Source of the DNA: Mycolicibacterium palauense
GTDB taxonomy: Bacteria > Actinomycetota > Actinomycetes > Mycobacteriales > Mycobacteriaceae
DNA: 64,000 nucleotides
NCBI RefSeq assembly: GCF_002592005.1
Contig: NZ_NVQF01000001.1
Location: forward strand, 62,001-126,000
Direction of reading: 5' to 3'
The notes beneath the pieces were generated by a model, which made no database searches, was not told the DNA's origin, and saw only the letters and a list, made by a program, of their open reading frames with translations. A program made the translations under genes and the position numbers. Below, one piece after another: positions 6,068-14,723 of this stretch (position 1 is the stretch's first letter; each line of letters starts with the position of its first letter).

Positions 6068-9000
6068 ATGGGACTGTTGGGCGCACCGTGGCGCGTCGCC
6101 CAGGCCGTGGCCGGTGCCGCGCTGGTCGGCGGTGAGACCGCACTGGAGTTGGGCCGCGCGGCCGGGGGCGTGGTGTCGGCGTCGCTCACCGCAGCCGCTG
6201 CCGGGACCGCGGCCGACACGCTGGCGGCCACCCAGTCGGTGGCCGGTGCCCTGGGTGAGGCCGTCGGTGCGCCGCCGGTGCGCCGCTGCAGCACCACGGG
6301 CAACGCCCGGTGGGTCGAGGTGCGCGGCCTCGCCGACGGCGGCCAGGCGCTGGCCGACGCCGTGGTCACGGCACTGCGTGATGTTCCCGGCGTGACGGGT
6401 GTGCACATCAACGGCCCCACCGGACGGGCGGTGGTCACCGTCGGCCGGCGGGGCCCCTCGGAACGGGCGCTTGTCGACGCGGTCGTCGCCGCCGAGGCCG
6501 CCGCTGGCCCGCGGAACGCTCGCACCCGTCCGGTTTCGTTGCCGGGCGACGACGCGATCATGGCCAGCCGCCTGACCGGCGCCATCCTGTCATCGACCGG
6601 ACTGGGCGCGGCACTGGCCGGTGGGGTGTTGCCGCTGCGCCTGGTGCCCAAACTGCTCACGGCGCCGTTCACGGTTGCCGACTACCATCCGCGGGTCCGG
6701 CGCCTCATCGAGGATCGGCTCGGCGTCGAGGGCGCCGACCTGGCCTTCGCGGCCGTGGCCACAACCTCCGCGACCCTGGCCGCCTCGCCCTCCACGATGG
6801 TCGCCGGAACCCTGACCCGCGCGATGCAGGCAGCGGAGGCCCTCAACGGACGTCGGGCCTGGCGGCAGATGGAGCCCATGCTGACCGAACTGGCCGCCAA
6901 GTCCGGTGACGTGTTGACCGCCCGGCAGGGCCGGGAGGGGTTGCGTGCACGGACCGGGGCCCGGTACGCCGAGGCCTCGGTCGACGTCGGGCTGGGCGTG
7001 GCCGGTCTGCTCGGACTCACCGCCGGAGCCGCCACTGCCGCCGAAGCCACCCAAGTGGCTGCCCCGCGCGCGGTGCGCACCGTACGCGAGTCGTTTTCGT
7101 GCGCGATTGGACGTGGACTACACGCCCGGGGCGGCCTGGTTCTGCACTCCCAGGCGCTGCGTTGGCTCGCCGAAATCGACACCGTGGTGTTCGATCCCCG
7201 GATTCTCTACACCGATCAGCTGACCGTCAGCCGGGTCCGCGGCGTGGCAAGAACCGAACGGTCGGCGGCGTGGACCGCGGCGGCCCGGGCGCTGGAGGAC
7301 GGCCTGTTGTCGCCCGGCTGGAATCCGATGTCGGGGATCCCCGGTGGCCACCCGCCCCGGGGCGAGGCCCTCGTCAGCGCCGTGCGCGACCCACTGGCGG
7401 CCGCGTTGATCACCGAGGCACGCCGCGCCGGGGCCCGGGTGATCTCGCTGGCTGACGATGGATTGCACTCGCTGCGCCAGGGCTTCGACGAGCTTCATCC
7501 GCCCGGCCACTCGGTGGAGGACACTCTCGCCGCGATGGTGGCCGAACTGCGCTCCCACGGCAGCACCGTGGCACTGCTGTCCCAGGGCGGTGACGCGGCA
7601 GCGCTGGAGGCGGACGTGGCAATCGGCGTCCTGCGCAGCGGTACCGCCCCGCCCTGGGGCGCCGACCTGCTGGTACCGGACCTGGCCGCCGCGTGGCGAA
7701 TGATGCGCACCATCCCCATGGCCCGCGACGCTGCCAACAAGGGACGGTCGATCTCGGCGGGCAGTTCGGTGCTCGGCGCACTGATGCTCATCCCGACGGT
7801 GGCCGGCAGCGGACCGGCTTCGGTGGATCTGACCGCTGCCGCCGGGTTGTGGGCCGGATTCAACCAGGGCCGCAAGGTGTTCGACGAGCCGTTGCCACAG
7901 CCTGAGCCGGGCCACGACTGGTACGCAATGCCGGCCGCGGAAGTCGCGCGGCTGCTGCCCCCGCCCAAGGACGACGACAGCGCAGGCGACGGCCGGCTCG
8001 CGATGCTGGCGCAGTCGGTCCCGGGCCGGCTTCTCGGGTCCGGCTGGCAGGCATTGCGTGACTACGCCGAGGCGATCCGCGAGGACTTGTCCGATCCGAT
8101 CACGCCGATTCTGGCCACTGGTGCGGCGGCCAGCGCCCTGCTCGGCTCGCCGTTGGATGCGGTCATGGTGGCCTCGGTGCTGGTGGTCAACTCGGGCATC
8201 TCCGCCCAGCAGACTGTCCACGCCGCGCACGTCCTGAACCGGCTGCTGGCGGTGCAGGAGCCATTGGCACGCCGGTTTGTCGTGCCCGCACGGGCGGGCA
8301 ACGCGAGCACCGAGACCGAAGAGGTGACTTCAACGCGACTGCGCCCCGGCGACCTCATCGAGGTCCGTGCGGGCGAAGTGGTGCCCGCCGATGCCCGCCT
8401 GGTGGAGGCCGACGGGGTGGAAGTCGACGAGTCCGCACTCACCGGCGAATCGCTACCGGTCACCAAGAACACCGAGGAAACCCCGGGCGTGACGATGGCC
8501 GAACGCAGCGGAATGCTGTTCGCCGGCACCACGATGGTTGCCGGTCGTGCCGTCGCGATCGTCACCGCCGCCGGCCCTGCCACCGCGGTGCGCCGCGCGC
8601 TGGCGATGTCGCCGCAGAGGTCCGGCGATGTCGGGCTGTCCGCGCAGCTGCGCCGCATCACTCGGCGCGCTCTGCCGTGGAGCCTGGCCGGCGGCGGCCT
8701 GGTCGGTGCGCTCAGCCTGCTGCGTGGGACCCCCGTCCACGAGGCCGCCTCCGGCACGGTTTCGGTCGCGGTGGCCGCGGTGCCCGAGGGCCTACCTCTG
8801 GTGGTGACGTTGGCGCAGTCCGCCTCGGCACGCAGACTCTCCAGTTCCTCGGTCCTGATTCGAAATCCCAAGGCGATCGAGGCATTCGCTCGGCTGGAGG
8901 CGGTCTGCTTCGACAAGACGGGAACGTTGAGCGAGAACCACCTGAAGGTGACCTCGGTGCGCACGCTGGACGGCGTCAGCGACGACGAGGTGGTTGCCGC

Positions 9001-10582
9001 GGCGGCTCAGACCATGATCATCGATGGAACTCGCCGCACCGCGCACGCCACCGACCAGGCCGTCCAAGAGGCGGCTGAGGAACGCGGCCTGCACCCGGGC
9101 GCATTCGACGCCTTTCTGCCCTTCCAATCCGACCGGCCGTTCGCCGCGGCCCTGACCGGTCGCCGGCTGGTCGCCAAGGGCGCCCCCGAACGGCTGCTAC
9201 CCGCCATCGACGGAACCCAAGCGCAGCGACAGCATCTGGAGACTGTGCTCGATGAGATGGCTGCCGAGGGGTTACGGGTGTTGGCGGTGGCCGAGCGCAC
9301 CGTCAGCGCCGCCGACGCCGCGGCGGCCCGAAGCAACGCGGCAGCCTTCGAGGCGTTGTGCAACTCGGAGCTGGTGCCGCTGGGGCTGCTGGGCCTCGCC
9401 GATACGCCGCGTCCGGGTTCGCGGCCGTTGCTGGAGGAACTGCAGCGCCGTGGGATCGCCGTGAAACTGATCACCGGTGACCATCCGGTGACCGCGCAGG
9501 TGATCGCCAGTCAGCTCGGCATGGGTGTCACCAGCGAGGAGGTGCTCACCGGTACCTCCTGGGAAGCGATGACGGCTCCCGAACGCCGCCAGGCCGCGCA
9601 ACGGTATCGGGTGTTCGCCCGGATGGCGCCGGAGCACAAGGTCGAGGTCGTGCAGGCGTTGGAGGCCGCCGGGCAGGTCACCGCCATGGTCGGCGACGGG
9701 GCCAACGACGCAGCCGCTATACGCGCTGCATCGGTGGGCGTCGGCGTGGTGTCCGCGGGGAGTGACCCGGCCCGGATGGCGGCCGACGTGATGCTGCTCG
9801 GCGGTCAGATCGGTGCCCTGGTCGAGGCCCTCGACGAAGGCGAGCAGCTGTGGCGCCGGGTCCAGTCTGCGGTGTCGATGTTGTTGGGCCATAACACCGG
9901 GGAGGTGATCTTCGGACTGATCACCAGCGCACTGATGGGCCGCCCGGCGCTGAATGCCCGTCAGATGCTGCTGGTCAACATGCTCACCGATGCGCTGCCG
10001 GCGGCGGCCGTGGCGGTCAGCCCTCAGCTGCGCAGCGACGATGAGGTGGCACACGACGAGGCGACGATCTGGCGAGCGGTCGCGGTACGGGGCGTGTTCA
10101 CCACTCTGGGTGGAACTCTGGCCTGGGCACTGGCGCTGCCGGTCGGATCCCCGGCACGGGCCTCGACCGTCGGACTGATCGGTCTGGTGCTGACTCAGAT
10201 GATGCAGACGCTGAGCGATTCCCACGGCCCGCTGGTGGTAGCCACCAATCTGAGCACCGTCACGATGATGGCGGGCATCATCAGCACCCCCGGCGTCAGC
10301 CAGGTGTTCGGCTGTACCCCGGTGGGACCGATCGGCTGGGGTCAGGCGGCTGCGGCGGCGTTGGCGGCGGGAGCGGTCACCAAGGCTCTGCCCGGCGTCA
10401 TGGACCACCTCGCCGGCAAGCTGCAGACGTCAGTCTTCGACGGTGAGGACGCCGACACGCAGCAAGACGGCGTAAACGTGTTCGACGACGGGAGTGAACA
10501 GTCGAACACCAGTGTCGACCAAGGCATCCGAACCCACGTTACGCATGACTTCGCTCACACCACCGATGTTAACCCGGAGTAG
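6068..10582 (+). CDS. Giant cation-transporting P-type ATPase (CtpH/CtpI type)
   Basis: 1504 residues from the ATG at 6068, which follows gagagg with 6-nt spacing; an upstream ATG at 6053 has no such site. The size and build match mycobacterial CtpH/CtpI (about 1540-1630 aa). The C-terminal half is a complete P2-like pump: TGES (792-795), phosphorylation motif DKTGT (D949), KLITGDHP and GDGANDAAA (from 1209), with membrane helices around them. The N-terminal half resembles a degenerate P1B pump: an HMA-like fold without CxxC (about 80-145), DTVVFDPRIL in place of DKTGT (D376), and LLSQGGDAAALEADVAIGV (from 503) in place of GDGxND. The transported ion is unknown; lying 66 bp after the Nfu gene, it may be part of the iron operon. 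Confidence 0.85.
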   Translation: MGLLGAPWRVAQAVAGAALVGGETALELGRAAGGVVSASLTAAAAGTAADTLAATQSVAGALGEAVGAPPVRRCSTTGNARWVEVRGLADGGQALADAVVTALRDVPGVTGVHINGPTGRAVVTVGRRGPSERALVDAVVAAEAAAGPRNARTRPVSLPGDDAIMASRLTGAILSSTGLGAALAGGVLPLRLVPKLLTAPFTVADYHPRVRRLIEDRLGVEGADLAFAAVATTSATLAASPSTMVAGTLTRAMQAAEALNGRRAWRQMEPMLTELAAKSGDVLTARQGREGLRARTGARYAEASVDVGLGVAGLLGLTAGAATAAEATQVAAPRAVRTVRESFSCAIGRGLHARGGLVLHSQALRWLAEIDTVVFDPRILYTDQLTVSRVRGVARTERSAAWTAAARALEDGLLSPGWNPMSGIPGGHPPRGEALVSAVRDPLAAALITEARRAGARVISLADDGLHSLRQGFDELHPPGHSVEDTLAAMVAELRSHGSTVALLSQGGDAAALEADVAIGVLRSGTAPPWGADLLVPDLAAAWRMMRTIPMARDAANKGRSISAGSSVLGALMLIPTVAGSGPASVDLTAAAGLWAGFNQGRKVFDEPLPQPEPGHDWYAMPAAEVARLLPPPKDDDSAGDGRLAMLAQSVPGRLLGSGWQALRDYAEAIREDLSDPITPILATGAAASALLGSPLDAVMVASVLVVNSGISAQQTVHAAHVLNRLLAVQEPLARRFVVPARAGNASTETEEVTSTRLRPGDLIEVRAGEVVPADARLVEADGVEVDESALTGESLPVTKNTEETPGVTMAERSGMLFAGTTMVAGRAVAIVTAAGPATAVRRALAMSPQRSGDVGLSAQLRRITRRALPWSLAGGGLVGALSLLRGTPVHEAASGTVSVAVAAVPEGLPLVVTLAQSASARRLSSSSVLIRNPKAIEAFARLEAVCFDKTGTLSENHLKVTSVRTLDGVSDDEVVAAAAQTMIIDGTRRTAHATDQAVQEAAEERGLHPGAFDAFLPFQSDRPFAAALTGRRLVAKGAPERLLPAIDGTQAQRQHLETVLDEMAAEGLRVLAVAERTVSAADAAAARSNAAAFEALCNSELVPLGLLGLADTPRPGSRPLLEELQRRGIAVKLITGDHPVTAQVIASQLGMGVTSEEVLTGTSWEAMTAPERRQAAQRYRVFARMAPEHKVEVVQALEAAGQVTAMVGDGANDAAAIRAASVGVGVVSAGSDPARMAADVMLLGGQIGALVEALDEGEQLWRRVQSAVSMLLGHNTGEVIFGLITSALMGRPALNARQMLLVNMLTDALPAAAVAVSPQLRSDDEVAHDEATIWRAVAVRGVFTTLGGTLAWALALPVGSPARASTVGLIGLVLTQMMQTLSDSHGPLVVATNLSTVTMMAGIISTPGVSQVFGCTPVGPIGWGQAAAAALAAGAVTKALPGVMDHLAGKLQTSVFDGEDADTQQDGVNVFDDGSEQSNTSVDQGIRTHVTHDFAHTTDVNPE

Positions 10583-10591
10583 CCCGTAAAG

Positions 10592-10610
10592 GAAGGGTTA
10601 CCTAACTGAA
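10592..10610 (-). promoter_or_regulatory. Second candidate IdeR-like box
   Basis: Read on the minus strand, ttcagttaggtaacccttc matches 12 of 19 positions of the IdeR consensus, including GTTAGG and ACCT-like halves. It lies between the giant ATPase stop (10582) and the start of the small Lys-rich protein (10622). Weak by itself; its interest is that it repeats the signal seen before feoA. Confidence 0.35.
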
Positions 10611-10621
10611 CGGGAAGTGAA

Positions 10622-11038
10622 ATGTTGGACTCAGCTCGTAACTTTGTGGCATCGCACCACGACGTGACCCGCGTGGTGCGGGAGGCCAGGCGTTTCTCGG
10701 TCAATCTGCCGCTAGTGGGGAAGGTTTCCGTACCGCCCCCAAATCATCTGGCCTTCTATGGTGCGCTTGCGGTGCTCGGGGTCACCGAGTTGATCCCGTG
10801 GCCCGTGGCCGTCGGCCTTGGCGTCGGCCACGCCTTGGCCAGTCGAAACGAGACCGGTCCGGCGCCGGCCAGTGAAACGGCTCCACCGGAAGAGAACGTT
10901 CCCGCCGCGAAGGCGCCCGGCGGGAACGCACCCGCGGCCAAGAAGGCGCCGGCCAAAAAGGCCCCAGCCAAAAGGGCCCCGGCCAAGAAGGCGGCAGCTA
11001 AGAAGACGGCAGCCACCCAGCCACCCCGCAAGCCCTAG
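10622..11038 (+). CDS. Small membrane protein with histone-like Lys/Ala/Pro tail
   Basis: 138 residues, preceded by gggaag. Residues 1-40 form a soluble head (MLDSARNFVASHHDVTRVVREARRF). Residues about 42-73 are hydrophobic (LAFYGALAVLGVTELIPWPVAVGLGVGHAL) and may span the membrane once or twice. From about 80 the tail is low complexity: an acidic/Pro stretch and then repeated AKKAPAKKAPAKRAPAKK, like the C-terminal tails of HupB, HBHA or histone H1, which bind DNA, heparin or other polyanions. A comparable small membrane protein neighbours ctpH in M. tuberculosis as I recall, so it may accompany this pump class. Function unknown. A hairpin follows directly. Confidence 0.65.
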   Translation: MLDSARNFVASHHDVTRVVREARRFSVNLPLVGKVSVPPPNHLAFYGALAVLGVTELIPWPVAVGLGVGHALASRNETGPAPASETAPPEENVPAAKAPGGNAPAAKKAPAKKAPAKRAPAKKAAAKKTAATQPPRKP

Positions 11039-11043
11039 GGATT

Positions 11044-11065
11044 CCGTGGGCCACTCGGCCCGCGG
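11044..11065 (+). terminator. Hairpin terminator after the iron island
   Basis: ccgtgggcc and ggcccgcgg form a 9-bp stem (one G-T pair) around an ACTC loop, starting 6 bases after the stop at 11038. There is no U tract, as is common for mycobacterial terminators. The rest of the gap to 11284 holds nothing I can recognise. Confidence 0.5.
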
Positions 11066-11284
11066 AAGACGTGGGTGTCAAGATGCCCGCCTTCGAGCGA
11101 CAGCACGAGAACACCCGACTCGGGACTGGTTCGCCCCCGGTCGCGTGCCGGTGGGCGCCGCCCCCGGTTGTCGCCGTAGGGCGGGCAACTCCGGCGTCGA
11201 CATGACGCGTTCACGAGACGACATGATTCAGTCCAGCCAGACATTGAGAACAAAAATTCCCAGATTTCCTGCATTATGACGGAA

Positions 11285-11746
11285 CTATTCCGGTATGTTT
11301 CGCCGATCGCAGTAGAAAGTCTGTAGGATGATGGTGCTGCGCGTCTTCACGTTGGCCGCGGTGCGGATCCGCTGGAGCAGACCCTCCAGGGCCCGCGCGG
11401 ACTCGACGTGGACGAGCAGCACGTAGTTGTCCTCCCCGGCCACCGAATAGCACGCCTCGACCTCGCGGATGTGCTCCAGCCGGGCGGGCGCGTCATCGGG
11501 CTGCGACGGATCGAGAGGGGTGATCGCCACGAACGCCGAAAGCTGCTGTCCCAGCGCCTCCGGGTTGACCCGCGCCGCGTACCCCGCGATGATGCCGCGA
11601 GACTCCAGGCGCCGCACTCGTGACTGCACCGCCGACACCGACAACCCGGCCGCGGAGGCCAGGTGGGCCAGCGTGGCCCGTCCGTCGTCGACGAGTTCGC
11701 GCACGAGGATGCGGTCGATTTCGTCGAGCTCCTCCGCGGCGACCAT
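11285..11746 (-). CDS. lrpA: Lrp/AsnC-family regulator LrpA
   Basis: 153 residues. The N-terminal winged helix covers LDEIDRILVRELVDDGRATLAHLASAAGLSVSAVQSRVRRLESRGII, and the rest is the ligand-binding RAM domain ending in TIILQTFYCDRR. Its length and position match Rv3291c, the feast/famine regulator that controls lat in M. tuberculosis and binds amino acids as effectors. It is divergent from hglS-pcd with only 30 bp between starts, so one site could control both. In M. tuberculosis it also adjoins lat; here the iron island intervenes, so whether lat is still in its regulon is open. No Shine-Dalgarno is evident, suggesting a leaderless start. Confidence 0.95.
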   Translation of the reverse strand: MVAAEELDEIDRILVRELVDDGRATLAHLASAAGLSVSAVQSRVRRLESRGIIAGYAARVNPEALGQQLSAFVAITPLDPSQPDDAPARLEHIREVEACYSVAGEDNYVLLVHVESARALEGLLQRIRTAANVKTRSTIILQTFYCDRRNIPE

Positions 11747-11776
11747 GGCCGGAGACTATCGCAGGAGCACCCGACC

Positions 11777-13090
11777 GTGAACCCGAGCGCTCATCTGGTG
11801 ACCTGGCAGCTGCGCGCCCGCTTCGCCGCCGCGCTCTCGGAGATGTACGGCGCGGAGGTGCCCGCCTACACCACGCTGGTCGAGGTCAGCTCGGAGGTAA
11901 ACCGTGACTACCTGACCGCCCACCCCGGCGCCGAGCGACTTGGATCGCTGGAACGGGTGACCGCCGAACGGCACGGCGCGATCCGGGTGGGCACACCGGC
12001 CGAACTCGCCGACGTCGCCGACCTCTTCGGCGCGTTCGGGATGTACCCGGTGGGCTTCTACGACCTGCGCGACGCCGCCTCACCGGTCCCCGTCGTCTCC
12101 ACCGCGTTCCGTCCGGTGGAATCGGAGGAACTGGCCCACAACCCGTTTCGGGTGTTCACCTCCATGCTCGCCAGCGGGGACCGCCGGTTCTTCGACGCCG
12201 ATCTGGGCGCCCGGGTGCAACGGTTCCTCGCCGGCCGCCGGCTGTTCGACCCCGAGCTGCTCGCCGACGCCCGCCGGATCGCCGCCGACGGCGGATGCGG
12301 GCGAGAGGTGGCCGAGGATTTCGTGGGCCGCGCCGTGGCGGCGTTCGCGCTGTCCCGGGCGCCGATCGACCGGGCCTGGTACGAGGAACTGTCCACGGTG
12401 TCCGCGGTGGCCGCCGACATCGCGGGGGTGGACACCACTCATATCAACCATCTGACCCCGCGGGTGCTCGACATCGACGACCTGTACGCCAGGATGACCG
12501 CGCGCGGGATCACCATGATCGAGCGCATCCAGGGCCCGCCGCGCACCGGCGGACCCGATGTGTTGTTGCGTCAGACCTCGTTTCGCGCGCTGGCGGAGCC
12601 TCGCCGGTTCCGCGAGCCCGACGGCACCGTCGCCGACGGGGCCCTGCGGGTGCGGTTCGGCGAGGTCGAGGCGCGCGGCGTGGCATTGACCCCGGCCGGG
12701 CGCGCCCGCTACGACCAGGCCATGGCCGAACTGTCCGGCTCGGCCGATCCCGGCGCCGCCGCGGCGGTGTGGGCCCGCCACTTCCCCGACAGCGACGCCG
12801 GGCTGGCCGCCGATGGCCTGGCCTACTACCACGGCGGCGATCCGGCGCGCCCGGTCGTCTACGAGGACTTCCTGCCGGCCTCGGCGGCCGGCATCTTCCG
12901 GTCCAACCTCGACACCGACTCCACGGTCGGCACCGCCGACGAGACGGCCACGGTCGGCACCGCCGACGAGACGGCCACGGTCGGCACCGACAGCCGCAAC
13001 GGCACTGCCTACACCCACGAGTGGATGGCCGGCGCCATCGGCCGCGAGATTTACGATCCCTACGAGCTCTACGAGAAGGCGGCATCATGA
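11777..13090 (+). CDS. hglS: 2-oxoadipate dioxygenase/decarboxylase (DUF1338, HglS)
   Basis: 437 residues from a GTG start with aggag 9 bases upstream; the frame is open back to 11663 but inside lrpA. It shows DUF1338 (VOC-fold) hallmarks: ERHGAIRVG (H66, R70), GMYPVGFYDL, STAFRPVESEE, THINHLTPRVLDID (H222) and FGEVEARGVALTP (E296). In the Pseudomonas HglS enzyme the equivalent His, His and Glu bind iron and an Arg selects the substrate; the His-His spacing is the same (156 residues). HglS converts 2-oxoadipate to D-2-hydroxyglutarate with O2. It overlaps pcd by ATGA. The M. tuberculosis counterpart (Rv3292) is usually left as conserved hypothetical. Near the C-terminus a 27-bp tandem duplication encodes a repeated TVGTADETA. 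Confidence 0.85.
   Translation: MNPSAHLVTWQLRARFAAALSEMYGAEVPAYTTLVEVSSEVNRDYLTAHPGAERLGSLERVTAERHGAIRVGTPAELADVADLFGAFGMYPVGFYDLRDAASPVPVVSTAFRPVESEELAHNPFRVFTSMLASGDRRFFDADLGARVQRFLAGRRLFDPELLADARRIAADGGCGREVAEDFVGRAVAAFALSRAPIDRAWYEELSTVSAVAADIAGVDTTHINHLTPRVLDIDDLYARMTARGITMIERIQGPPRTGGPDVLLRQTSFRALAEPRRFREPDGTVADGALRVRFGEVEARGVALTPAGRARYDQAMAELSGSADPGAAAAVWARHFPDSDAGLAADGLAYYHGGDPARPVVYEDFLPASAAGIFRSNLDTDSTVGTADETATVGTADETATVGTDSRNGTAYTHEWMAGAIGREIYDPYELYEKAAS
12923..12989. repeat. 27-bp in-frame tandem repeat in hglS
   Basis: Two perfect 27-bp units (12923-12949, 12950-12976) plus 13 bases of a third. They encode repeated TVGTADETA in a surface-like linker before the conserved C-terminal NGTAYTHEWMAGAIGREIYDPYELYE. 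Confidence 0.95.
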
Positions 13091-14673
13091 CCACACGGGC
13101 CGACAGCATGCAGACCACCGGGCCGGCCACCGTGCAGACCGAGTTGCCCACCGCCGACGCGCTGCGCGAACGGGCCCGCGCGGCCCTGCGCGCCGTCGGC
13201 GCCCACGCCGAGCTCGACGCGCCCGGCCGGCCCGGTCTGCCGTCGGGCAGCCCGATCACCGGCGATGTGCTCTTCACGGTTCCCGAGACCTCGGCCACGC
13301 AGGCGGAGGCCGCGATCGCCGCGGCCTCCGAGGCATTCACGACCTGGCGCGTCACCCCCGCCCCGGTGCGGGGGGCGCTCGTGGCACGGCTCGGCGAACT
13401 GCTCACCGAACACAACGCCGATGTCGCCGATCTGGTCACCATCGAGGCCGGCAAGATCACCTCCGAGGCCCTCGGTGAGGTCCAGGAGATGATCGACATC
13501 TGTCAGTTCGCGGTCGGTCTGTCCCGCCAGCTGTACGGCCGCACGATCGCGTCCGAGCGACCGGGGCACCGACTGATGGAGACCTGGCATCCCCTCGGCG
13601 TCGTCGGTGTCATCACCGCGTTCAATTTCCCGGTGGCGGTATGGGCCTGGAACACCGCGGTGGCCCTGGTGTGCGGCGACACCGTCGTCTGGAAGCCCTC
13701 GGAACTGACGCCGTTGACCGCGCTGGCCTGTCAGGCGCTGCTGGAGCGGGCGGCCGCGGACGTCGGCGCGCCCCGCGAGGTGGGCCGGCTGCTGCAGGGC
13801 GGACGCGAGATCGGCGAGGCCCTGGTCGACGATCCGCGCATCGCGCTGGTCTCGGCGACCGGGTCGGTCCGGATGGGACAGCAGGTCGGTCCGCGGGTGG
13901 CCCAGCGCTTCGGCAAGGTGCTGCTGGAACTGGGCGGCAACAACGCCGCCGTCGTCACGCCGTCGGCCGACCTGGACCTGGCGGTGCGCGGGATCGTCTT
14001 CGCCGCCGCCGGGACCGCCGGGCAGCGTTGCACCTCGCTGCGTCGGGTCATCGCGCACCGTTCGGTGGCCGACACCCTGGTGGACAGGATCACCACCGCC
14101 TACCGCAGCCTGCCGGTGGGCGACCCCTCGGCCGAGTCCACCCTGGTGGGGCCGTTGATCCACGCCCGCTCCTATCGCGACATGGTGGGGGCACTGGAGC
14201 AGGCGCGCAGCGACGGCGGTGAGATCATCGGCGGTGAGCGGGTCAGCCCCGGTCCCGAATACGACGAGAGCGCCTACTACGTCACGCCCGCGGTGGTGCG
14301 GATGCCCGCGCAGACCGCGATCGTGCACGCCGAGACGTTCGCGCCGATTCTCTACGTGCTCACCTACGACAGCCTCGACGAGGCCATCGCGATGAACAAC
14401 GCGGTGCCGCAGGGGCTTTCGTCGGCCATCTTCACCACCGACATGCGTGAAGCGGAACGGTTCATGGCCGCCGACGGATCGGACTGCGGCATCGCCAACG
14501 TCAACATCGGGACCTCGGGTGCCGAGATCGGCGGCGCGTTCGGCGGCGAGAAGCAGACCGGCGGCGGCCGCGAATCGGGATCGGATTCCTGGAAGGCCTA
14601 CATGCGCCGGGCCACCAACACCGTCAACTACTCCTCGGACCTACCGCTGGCCCAGGGCGTGCAGTTCGGCTGA
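13087..14673 (+). CDS. pcd: Piperideine-6-carboxylate / aminoadipate-semialdehyde dehydrogenase
   Basis: 528 residues; its ATG overlaps the hglS stop. It is an aldehyde dehydrogenase of the ALDH7/antiquitin-like group with AFNFPVAVWAWNTA, WKPSELTPL, LELGGNN (general base E281), and GQRCTSLRR (nucleophile C315). Matching Rv3293, it oxidises the lat product 2-aminoadipate semialdehyde (piperideine-6-carboxylate) to 2-aminoadipate with NAD(P)+. Together with lat and hglS it forms a lysine catabolic route; the transaminase from aminoadipate to 2-oxoadipate is not in the window and could be supplied by lat or another enzyme. Confidence 0.93.
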   Translation: MTTRADSMQTTGPATVQTELPTADALRERARAALRAVGAHAELDAPGRPGLPSGSPITGDVLFTVPETSATQAEAAIAAASEAFTTWRVTPAPVRGALVARLGELLTEHNADVADLVTIEAGKITSEALGEVQEMIDICQFAVGLSRQLYGRTIASERPGHRLMETWHPLGVVGVITAFNFPVAVWAWNTAVALVCGDTVVWKPSELTPLTALACQALLERAAADVGAPREVGRLLQGGREIGEALVDDPRIALVSATGSVRMGQQVGPRVAQRFGKVLLELGGNNAAVVTPSADLDLAVRGIVFAAAGTAGQRCTSLRRVIAHRSVADTLVDRITTAYRSLPVGDPSAESTLVGPLIHARSYRDMVGALEQARSDGGEIIGGERVSPGPEYDESAYYVTPAVVRMPAQTAIVHAETFAPILYVLTYDSLDEAIAMNNAVPQGLSSAIFTTDMREAERFMAADGSDCGIANVNIGTSGAEIGGAFGGEKQTGGGRESGSDSWKAYMRRATNTVNYSSDLPLAQGVQFG

Positions 14674-14723
14674 GCGGGGCGCGGCCCGGCCCATCGGCCC
14701 CCGCGCCGTGGTATGCAGGGTCC

